DNA of 13,160 bases from UBA1146 sp963854815 (lineage in GTDB: Bacteria > Planctomycetota > UBA8108 > UBA1146): positions 1 through 13,160 of the forward strand of contig CAWLAN010000077.1 of assembly GCA_963854815.1 (NCBI GenBank), written 5' to 3'. Shown piece after piece: positions 8,597 through 13,160 of the stretch (within the stretch, counting starts at the first letter, position 1; every line of letters starts with the position of its first letter). A model generated the notes under the pieces. It ran no database searches. It saw only the letters and a program-made list of their open reading frames with translations, and had not been told where the DNA came from. The position numbers and the translations under genes are program-made.

Positions 8597-8631
8597 GACA
8601 GAAGTCGGATTCTGGAGTCACATGAGCAAGA

Positions 8632-8666
8632 AGGGCTGCGAACAGCTGTGGCATCTTCGCAGCCCT
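8632..8666 (-). terminator. Perfect 11-bp hairpin downstream of the 8693-10072 gene
   Basis: AGGGCTGCGAA (8632-8642) pairs perfectly with TTCGCAGCCCT (8656-8666) across a 13-nt loop, starting 26 nt after the stop codon. In the minus-strand transcript the stem is followed by TCTTGCTC, a poor U-tract. It is probably a terminator or an RNA-stabilising 3' hairpin. It is the counterpart of the hairpin at 6447-6486. Confidence 0.65.
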
Positions 8667-8692
8667 GTAAAATCTTGTATTCTCCGACCGGA

Positions 8693-10072
8693 TCAGAGAC
8701 AGCTATTGAAGACTTCGCAGCCGAGGGTCCCCTCGGTCGGATCTGGAGCGCAAGTTCCATTTCCAGGCGGCATCGGACCACCGATGAAGAGCGAGGAAAG
8801 AAAGTAAACTGGATCGGCTATATCCTTGAGTTCATCATCATTTCCATCGCAGGCGTCGTCGCAGTTGACATCGCCTCCCAGGAAAAGATTATCCAGAAGG
8901 GTGATGGCATCGGCGATATCGTAGTTTCCATCGTCATTGCAATCGCCACGATCGAATCCTCCGGTCGCGACCAGCGTGACCACACCGGCTTGACTCTGCA
9001 TGCTCACCGATTGCCCATCGACCACCATCACCAGGGTCACGCCGTTAGGCCCCAACCCTGCAAGCGGCGTCAAAGTAGTGGCCTGGGAGGAACCAGGCGC
9101 ACTGCCAGCGAGTGCTGCAGCGACGGTGTCATAATCGATGGAGACCACCTCGGTAGCGACCGGGAACGTCGTGGTAAAACCCCCCTGAAAATCGTAAATA
9201 CAACCGACGGTGCAACCATCGAGTTCGATTCCTGCCTGGAAGTACTGTGCTCCCGAACCGCCATTCATCGCCTGGAGTATCGCCCCTGGATTCACCGCGG
9301 TAGCCGTTAGCAAAGCAGAATCATGACCGATCCCGAAGGAGAACCCCTGAGTTTCATTGGCTACCTGACCCGGTGCTACTTGCTCGACCACGGAGACGCT
9401 GTTGGTGAAGGAGCCGATGCCGGTGGCACTGGAAAATGTCGCCTCCTGATCACCACAACTGACGGTGAACAAGATGGGAGGCGCAGGAGGAGCTACCTCG
9501 AAGGTGATGGAAAAGGGCAAACCCGTGGCTTGAGCGGAAACTCCAGCTCCGATCACCACCACGGTCGCTGTCGGCGGAGTTCCGAGATCGCTCGCGGGAG
9601 TGATTTCAGTGACCACATCCTCGGTGATTCCATCGAGCGCACCGGCAAGCGTCGAATATTCCACCTCGATCATCGGCTTGGCCACCTCGAAAGTGATCAC
9701 CTGACTCTGATCGACAAAGGCATAGATCACACCGACGGTAAATCCATCGACAAAAACCTCACCCTGAATAAAATCCGGGCCTCCATTGCTGTTGACTGCC
9801 GCCAGTTCGCCAACCACGGCTGGAACATACGGATTCGAGCCCACCACTTCGAGTAGGGCCGCATCATGCCGGTAAGCAAAGGAGAAACCTTTGGTGTCCT
9901 CGACCGCACCGGTGACCTGTTCGATGCTGAAGGTCGAGGTGAAGGATACGGTCCCACCACCACTCCCAAGCGTCTGATCGCTCGAGAAGATCTCGAAGGT
10001 CTGACCAGCAGTAAAAGAACCGGGCACGAGAAAAATCGTCAGCATTGTGACGAACACGATGTTGCCTCGCAT
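8693..10072 (-). CDS. Secreted protein with two cohesin-like repeats and a dockerin-like C-terminal module
   Basis: A 459-aa exported protein. Residues 1-24 form a signal peptide (M-R-G-N, T-A-G-Q). Repeats lie at about 25-193 and 201-371, and the module at 372-459 (D-C-N-D-D-G and D-G-N-D-D-E loops, then C-A-P-D-P-T...L-G-C....C). It is the closest paralogue of the 6512-8413 protein: repeat 1, the last repeat and the module align closely, and one internal repeat is missing. I start it at the ATG at 10072, with AGGGGG (10079-10084) 6 nt upstream. A TTG two codons earlier is possible but has no better ribosome site. The last repeat carries C206, C287 and C291, as in the paralogue. It has its own candidate promoter (10264-10295) just past the VKOR-DsbA stop codon, so it need not be cotranscribed with that gene. 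No catalytic motif; the role is unknown. Confidence 0.9.
   Translation of the reverse strand: MRGNIVFVTMLTIFLVPGSFTAGQTFEIFSSDQTLGSGGGTVSFTSTFSIEQVTGAVEDTKGFSFAYRHDAALLEVVGSNPYVPAVVGELAAVNSNGGPDFIQGEVFVDGFTVGVIYAFVDQSQVITFEVAKPMIEVEYSTLAGALDGITEDVVTEITPASDLGTPPTATVVVIGAGVSAQATGLPFSITFEVAPPAPPILFTVSCGDQEATFSSATGIGSFTNSVSVVEQVAPGQVANETQGFSFGIGHDSALLTATAVNPGAILQAMNGGSGAQYFQAGIELDGCTVGCIYDFQGGFTTTFPVATEVVSIDYDTVAAALAGSAPGSSQATTLTPLAGLGPNGVTLVMVVDGQSVSMQSQAGVVTLVATGGFDRGDCNDDGNYDIADAITLLDNLFLGGDVNCDDACDGNDDELKDIADPVYFLSSLFIGGPMPPGNGTCAPDPTEGTLGCEVFNSCL
8960..10000 (-). repeat. Two cohesin-like protein repeats
   Basis: Repeat 1 spans 9494-10000 and repeat 2 spans 8960-9472. They match repeats 1 and 3, respectively, of the neighbouring paralogue. 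Repeat 1 has V-G-V-I-Y-A-F where most repeats have a cysteine (V-G-C-x-Y-x-F). Repeat 2 has the D-G-C-T-V-G-C double-cysteine form shared only with repeat 3 of the 6512-8413 protein. Confidence 0.75.
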
Positions 10073-10078
10073 GAGCAA

Positions 10079-10084
10079 CCCCCT
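10079..10084 (-). promoter_or_regulatory. Ribosome binding site fixing the start at 10072
   Basis: AGGGGG on the minus strand lies 6 nt before the ATG at 10072. It has the same hexamer and spacing as the paralogue starting at 8413, and it favours this ATG over the TTG at 10078. Confidence 0.7.
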
Positions 10085-10090
10085 ATTGAG

Positions 10091-10143
10091 TCCGGGTACC
10101 CGGATCCGTCCATCGGTAAATTACATGGAACGAAGTACGTTCC
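10091..10143. repeat. Palindrome and inverted repeat in the leader of the 8693-10072 gene
   Basis: TCCGGGTACCCGGA (10091-10104) is a perfect 14-bp palindrome, 6 bp upstream of the ribosome site. GGAACG (10127-10132) and CGTTCC (10138-10143) form a 6-bp inverted repeat around a 5-bp centre. Both lie between the candidate promoter and the start codon, so they could be operator sites or RNA structures. Neither is conserved as such in the paralogous leaders. Confidence 0.5.
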
Positions 10144-10263
10144 CTGATTCTGGATGGGGATGGAGCCAGGTCCCAATTCAAAGATGTTCATGGCGGACAT
10201 GGCTGAGCGTTTCAGAGCAGGTCACGAGCCGACATCTGCCGAACTCTCGACGACCTCCCACTC

Positions 10264-10295
10264 AAGGATACCCGCGCAAGAGAAGCCCCTCAACG
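10264..10295 (-). promoter_or_regulatory. Candidate sigma-70-type promoter, copy 3, for the gene at 8693-10072
   Basis: On the minus strand TTGAGG (10288-10293) and TATCCT (10265-10270) are again 17 bp apart. CG precedes TTGAGG as in copies 1 and 2, while the spacer has largely diverged. It starts 49 bp after the stop codon of the VKOR-DsbA gene. The leader would be about 185 nt. Confidence 0.6.
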
Positions 10296-10344
10296 TATCC
10301 GGACATGGTTCGGCCGGTTTTATGAATACTTGTAAAAAGGCTAC

Positions 10345-11586
10345 CTACCAGCGCTTGCCACGACTCTCGATAATCTCACGGAGACTGTCGCTCTGGATCT
10401 TCCAGAAACCAGCACTGCGGCGTAACAATCGGCTCACCTTTCTGCCGTTGAGGTAAACCCCTGGAGTTCCCCCGACATTCCCCCTGTGCGCCAGTTGGAC
10501 ATCCTGCTGGATCCTCCGGGAGAGGACAGAACTCGCCATATCCTCGAGGAACCGGGTCGGATCCATTTCCAACTCCTCGGCAGCCTGCTGCCAGTTGACC
10601 GCCCCGAGGGTTGCCCGGCGTGGCAACAGCCAGTCCCTCAGTTGCCAGAACTTCCCCTGTAAACGTGCCGCCTCGAGAGCCTTCGCTCCTGTCAGGGAAT
10701 GCGGATGTTCGTTGGTGTTCGGATAGTGTTTCCAGATCACCTCGAGATGTCCGTTCCAGATCGGCAGGATCGTTTCCTTGAGGTAGGTATCGAAACGGGC
10801 GCAATTGGGGCACTCGACATCGGAAAAGATCACCAACTGGTAACGAAGTCCGTCGATGTCAGCCATGATGGGATCATCGTCGCGTACTGCGGTATCGATC
10901 TTGGTCTGACTTCGATGCAGGGTCTCCAGTTTTTCGACATCGCGAGCCAGCTGTTGTAGTTCGACAGTCTGCTGCTCGAGAGCCTTGAACCGAGCACGTT
11001 CCTGCCCCGCCTCGAATCTCCCCAACTGAGCGAAACACGCCAGCACCACCGCGGCACACACCGCAGCAAGGAGCCGGTTCGACGGAACTCCGGTTCCCCG
11101 CATCTGCGGTCCACGTGGCCTCACAAGCCATGCGATGGAGAAGATCGCCAGATTGCAACCATGGGTCAGGTAGCACAGCAGGCAGGGGGTGCCGATCGCC
11201 ACCAACATGATGCCGCTGTAGACGAGCGAACCGATCAGTCCAGCAGCGTTGAGCAAAAGTATGCCGCGCGAAAGCCACTGGCGACCCACATCGGGAATTC
11301 CCACCAGCAGATACCATCCGGCAAGAATCGAGTAGTAAAGAAAGCCGAGCACGGCGACCGGGATCCCATCGTAGGGACCTTCCGAACCCTCGGGCCCGGG
11401 GGGAAACACTCCCCAGCGACTTGTGACCACCGAAACGCATCCCTCTTCAGTGGCGCCACAGATGCCGGCAAGCAGACCCAGGTCTGCATCCTTCTCTGCA
11501 TGAAGGAGATGCAACGAACCACTGGTCCATGCGGCGATCAAAGCCAGAACTCCCGCAACCAGCACCAGAAGTTTTTTTCGTTCCAT
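10345..11586 (-). CDS. VKOR-DsbA fusion, membrane disulfide bond-forming protein
   Basis: A 413-aa inner-membrane protein predicted to make disulfides in exported proteins. The N-terminal part is a vitamin K epoxide reductase (VKOR) domain with helices near 5-27, 75-96, 106-131, 134-153 and 170-190. It has the quinone-side active site C135-L-L-C138 and a loop cysteine pair, C43 and C50. A likely coiled coil (about 195-225) links it to a DsbA-like thioredoxin domain (about 245-410) with active site C259-P-N-C262 and the cis-proline motif T374-P375. In known VKOR-thioredoxin fusions, electrons pass from substrate to the thioredoxin CxxC, to the loop cysteines, to the membrane CxxC and on to quinone. 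All eight expected residues are visible. GGAGG (11593-11597) lies 6 nt before the ATG. The gene is divergent from the amidohydrolase and sits upstream of four Cys-containing secreted proteins, which are plausible clients (inference). Confidence 0.93.
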   Translation of the reverse strand: MERKKLLVLVAGVLALIAAWTSGSLHLLHAEKDADLGLLAGICGATEEGCVSVVTSRWGVFPPGPEGSEGPYDGIPVAVLGFLYYSILAGWYLLVGIPDVGRQWLSRGILLLNAAGLIGSLVYSGIMLVAIGTPCLLCYLTHGCNLAIFSIAWLVRPRGPQMRGTGVPSNRLLAAVCAAVVLACFAQLGRFEAGQERARFKALEQQTVELQQLARDVEKLETLHRSQTKIDTAVRDDDPIMADIDGLRYQLVIFSDVECPNCARFDTYLKETILPIWNGHLEVIWKHYPNTNEHPHSLTGAKALEAARLQGKFWQLRDWLLPRRATLGAVNWQQAAEELEMDPTRFLEDMASSVLSRRIQQDVQLAHRGNVGGTPGVYLNGRKVSRLLRRSAGFWKIQSDSLREIIESRGKRW

Positions 11587-11705
11587 TCCCTGCCTCCGTC
11601 TGCATCTGTCGCATCAGTTTGTCGATTTATCCTGTAGTCATCAAGACGGGGCTCTCGACGGGCCGATCCAGCCGAGCGAATATGGTCTCCAGGGAAGGAG
11701 CGTCC
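11587..11705. promoter_or_regulatory. Divergent intergenic region between VKOR-DsbA and the amidohydrolase
   Basis: These 119 bp must hold both start-proximal regions, including the two ribosome sites. On the plus strand TTTATCCT (11626-11633) repeats the -10 part of the promoter element seen upstream of the repeat proteins. The hexamer 17 bp before it (TCTGTC) is a poor -35 box. The minus-strand promoter cannot be picked out with confidence. Confidence 0.35.
11695..11700 (+). promoter_or_regulatory. Ribosome binding site fixing the amidohydrolase start at 11706
   Basis: AAGGAG lies 5 nt before the ATG at 11706. It rules out the in-frame upstream start at 11529, which would overlap the divergent VKOR-DsbA gene and add 59 residues unlike the family. 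Confidence 0.85.
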
Positions 11706-12545
11706 ATGAAGATCGATGCCCATCAGCACTTCTGGCGTCACGATCCTGCCGTCCACACCTGGATGGATGATCGGATGGACGCGCTGCGTCAAGACTACCT
11801 TCCCCAACATCTGAGTCCTCAACTCGAAACCGAAGGAATCCGTGGCTGCGTGGCGGTACAGGCCGCTACCTCCACCGACGAGAACGACTTTCTGCTCCAC
11901 CTCGCCGATCACAACCCGTGGATCCTCGGTGTGGTGGGATGGGTCGACCTGCAGTCTGCTGGACTCTCGGAGCAACTCGATCGCTGGTGCCAGCATCCTC
12001 GAGCGGTCGGTGTGCGCCACATCGTCCAGGATGAACCGGATGATCGGTTCCTCGACAACGAGACCTTTCGTCAGGGGGTTCGATCGCTGGCAAGCCGGGG
12101 ACAGTCCTATGATCTGCTCATCTACGAGCGCCAGTTGCCGGCGGCCATCGACTTCGTCCAGGCGATCCCGGATGTTCCGATGGTTCTCGATCACATCGCC
12201 AAGCCACGCATCGCAGATGCAGTGCTGGAGCCATGGTCGAGTCAGATCAGAGAACTCGCCCTCGCTCCGAATCTGATGTGCAAACTCTCCGGCATGGTGA
12301 CCGAGGCCAACTGGCTCGACTGGACGCCGAGCGATCTGGCTCCCTACATCGAAACCGCTCTCGAAGCGTTCGGACCACAGCGGTTGATGTTCGGCAGTGA
12401 CTGGCCGGTGTGTCGATTGGCCGCGGAATACCCGCAGGTAAAAGGCCTCATCGAACCGTTCCTTGCCACTCTTTCGGAAACGGAACGAGCCGCCATCGAG
12501 GGTGACAACGCACGCGATTTTTACCGACTCGGAGATGGCGCCTGA
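11706..12545 (+). CDS. Amidohydrolase family protein, L-fuconolactonase-like (COG3618 type)
   Basis: A 279-aa cytoplasmic TIM-barrel metal-dependent hydrolase with no signal peptide. The start is M-K-I-D-A-H-Q-H-F-W, with the family's H-x-H pair (H6, H8) right at the N-terminus. Other family residues are H105 (G-V-R-H-I), H163 (L-D-H-I-A-K-P) and the catalytic aspartate D232 (F-G-S-D-W-P-V-C). Length and motif order fit the group that includes L-fuconolactonase, L-rhamnono-lactonase and 2-pyrone-4,6-dicarboxylate hydrolase-like enzymes. The substrate is most likely a sugar-acid lactone, as in fucose or rhamnose breakdown. No sugar dehydrogenase, aldolase or transporter neighbour is visible to confirm this. 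The stop codon lies 10 bp from the stop of the convergent gene at the right edge. The family call is firm; the exact substrate is uncertain. Confidence 0.9.
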   Translation: MKIDAHQHFWRHDPAVHTWMDDRMDALRQDYLPQHLSPQLETEGIRGCVAVQAATSTDENDFLLHLADHNPWILGVVGWVDLQSAGLSEQLDRWCQHPRAVGVRHIVQDEPDDRFLDNETFRQGVRSLASRGQSYDLLIYERQLPAAIDFVQAIPDVPMVLDHIAKPRIADAVLEPWSSQIRELALAPNLMCKLSGMVTEANWLDWTPSDLAPYIETALEAFGPQRLMFGSDWPVCRLAAEYPQVKGLIEPFLATLSETERAAIEGDNARDFYRLGDGA

Positions 12546-12560
12546 TCGAAATTGATCAGG
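12541..12560. repeat. Inverted repeat spanning both convergent stop codons
   Basis: CCTGATC (12541-12547) and GATCAGG (12554-12560) form a 7-bp stem around a 6-base loop. Each arm contains one gene's TGA: the amidohydrolase stop at 12543-12545, and the minus-strand stop at 12556-12558. There is no T-run, so a bidirectional terminator is possible but not typical. Confidence 0.5.
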
Positions 12561-13160
12561 GGCAGACTGGCTGACTCGTACAGTCGAGAAGATCCGCGGT
12601 CGGATCCTCGCCACAGGCCGGGTACGGCGCCGGAGGTTCGGCACCCCCGCTGAACAGGAATGTCAGCAGGAACACCGGATCGGAGATGTCGAGCGAACCG
12701 TCATCGTTTGCATCGAACGCGTCGAGGCAATCGGCGCTACCTCCCCCGAACTGATAACTCAGCATCCCCACCGCATCGGAGATATCGATCTGCCCACCGC
12801 CGTTGGCATCGGAGCGAACGAACAGTTCGATCGGATCATCGACGAAGATCCCCGCCGCGTCAGGACCTCCCAGTGCCGCAATCGCATCATCTCCCATCAG
12901 GCCATCGACGATGGCGATGGCGCCGCATCTCACCAGCGAAACATCGCTATCAGGGCCATCGTCGCTGAGCATCCAGACCGGACTGCCGCTGCCGAGCGCG
13001 TAGAGCCAGTCCGGCGCACCGAGCTGGTCATCACCCATGATCTTGACGCCATTGACGAAAACCGCAGAGGTGTCGTTCTGAAAGTCGACACGTTCGACGA
13101 CACGAACCCATTCGCCAAGATTCCACGAACCGGGTGCGAAGTAGCCATCTCCAGCACTCC
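12556..13160 (-). CDS. Partial secreted protein: LamG-like domain plus dockerin-like C-terminal module (5' end outside window)
   Basis: The frame stays open to the right edge of the window, so the true start lies beyond 13160; the Met at 13038 is internal. The visible 200 or so residues begin with a concanavalin/LamG-like end: G-S-W-N-L-G-E-W-V-R-V-V-E-R-V-D, then F-V-N-G-V, then W-M-L-S-D-D-G, then A-I-A-A-L-G-G-P-D-A-A-G. They end with the dockerin-like module (12559-12822), with loops D-A-N-G-G-G-Q-I-D and D-A-N-D-D-G-S-L-D, each followed by I-S-D, and the tail C-G-E-D-P-T...L-D-C....C. The module matches those of the four genes at 149-10072, although two unrelated genes lie between. The LamG-like part suggests carbohydrate or protein binding outside the cell. 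The stop is 10 bp from the convergent amidohydrolase stop. Confidence 0.85.
   Translation of the reverse strand, partial: SAGDGYFAPGSWNLGEWVRVVERVDFQNDTSAVFVNGVKIMGDDQLGAPDWLYALGSGSPVWMLSDDGPDSDVSLVRCGAIAIVDGLMGDDAIAALGGPDAAGIFVDDPIELFVRSDANGGGQIDISDAVGMLSYQFGGGSADCLDAFDANDDGSLDISDPVFLLTFLFSGGAEPPAPYPACGEDPTADLLDCTSQPVCP

Noticed and set aside
434..10000. CRISPR array or DNA satellite, because of the many similar stretches
   Set aside because: The similarity is at protein-domain scale (about 500 bp units within genes) and has codon-level divergence. There are no short regular repeats with unique spacers.
11626..11633. Fourth copy of the shared promoter element, for the amidohydrolase
   Set aside because: Only the TTTATCCT part matches. 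The -35 position reads TCTGTC, so I do not count it with the other three.
11529..11705. N-terminal extension of the amidohydrolase to 11529
   Set aside because: It would overlap the divergent VKOR-DsbA start and add residues before the family's usual D-A-H-Q-H beginning. AAGGAG supports 11706.
11538..12644. 368-aa open frame on the minus strand
   Set aside because: Antisense to the amidohydrolase, which has all its family motifs and a strong ribosome site. The frame also runs through the end of the VKOR-DsbA gene start region.
12556..13038. Complete 160-aa gene starting at 13038
   Set aside because: The frame continues without a stop to the window edge and the upstream residues read as a LamG-like domain. 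The Met at 13038 is internal.

Overview
The window is a stretch of bacterial chromosome, moderately GC-rich by eye, dominated by large secreted proteins. Five of its seven genes end in the same C-terminal module of about 90 residues. That module has two dockerin-like, EF-hand-like calcium loops (D-x-N-x-D-G...I-A-D-P-I..L..L-F..G-G) followed by a Cys-rich tail (C-G-x-D-P-T...L-x-C....C). It is combined with cohesin-like beta domains, a LamG-like domain and a 'D-x-D-x-D-G-L-V-D-C' loop. In my experience this style is common in Planctomycetota and related marine or metagenomic lineages. That is a guess from style; there is no rRNA or other marker gene here.

Layout. Bases 152-3871 (-) encode a 1240-aa exported M4 (thermolysin-type) metalloprotease with two cohesin-like repeats and the C-terminal module. 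Next, also on the minus strand, are three paralogous secreted proteins made almost only of cohesin-like repeats plus the module: 4269-6146 (three repeats), 6512-8413 (three) and 8693-10072 (two). At 10345-11586 (-) is a membrane VKOR-DsbA fusion for disulfide bond formation. Divergent from it, at 11706-12545 (+), is a TIM-barrel amidohydrolase of the L-fuconolactonase type. At the right edge (12556 to the end, -) is the 3' part of another module-bearing secreted protein with a LamG-like domain. It is convergent with the amidohydrolase.

The intergenic regions carry signal. Upstream of each of the three repeat-protein genes lies a 32-bp element with TTGAGG and TATCCT exactly 17 bp apart, which looks like a shared sigma-70-type promoter. 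Downstream of each is a GGCTGC-type hairpin; the one after 4269 is followed by nine Ts in the transcript sense. The three genes therefore look like separate transcription units created by duplicating a promoter-gene-hairpin cassette. The two closest copies differ mainly by one whole internal domain.

Working model (inference): the repeat proteins and the protease are exported and folded with calcium and disulfides, and the neighbouring VKOR-DsbA protein may supply the disulfides. Cohesin-like and dockerin-like parts sit in the same polypeptides, so the proteins could associate with one another at the cell surface. No binding can be shown from sequence. The amidohydrolase looks like a metabolic neighbour, with no sequence link to the secreted set. 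I saw no tRNA, rRNA, CRISPR array, insertion sequence or phage gene.
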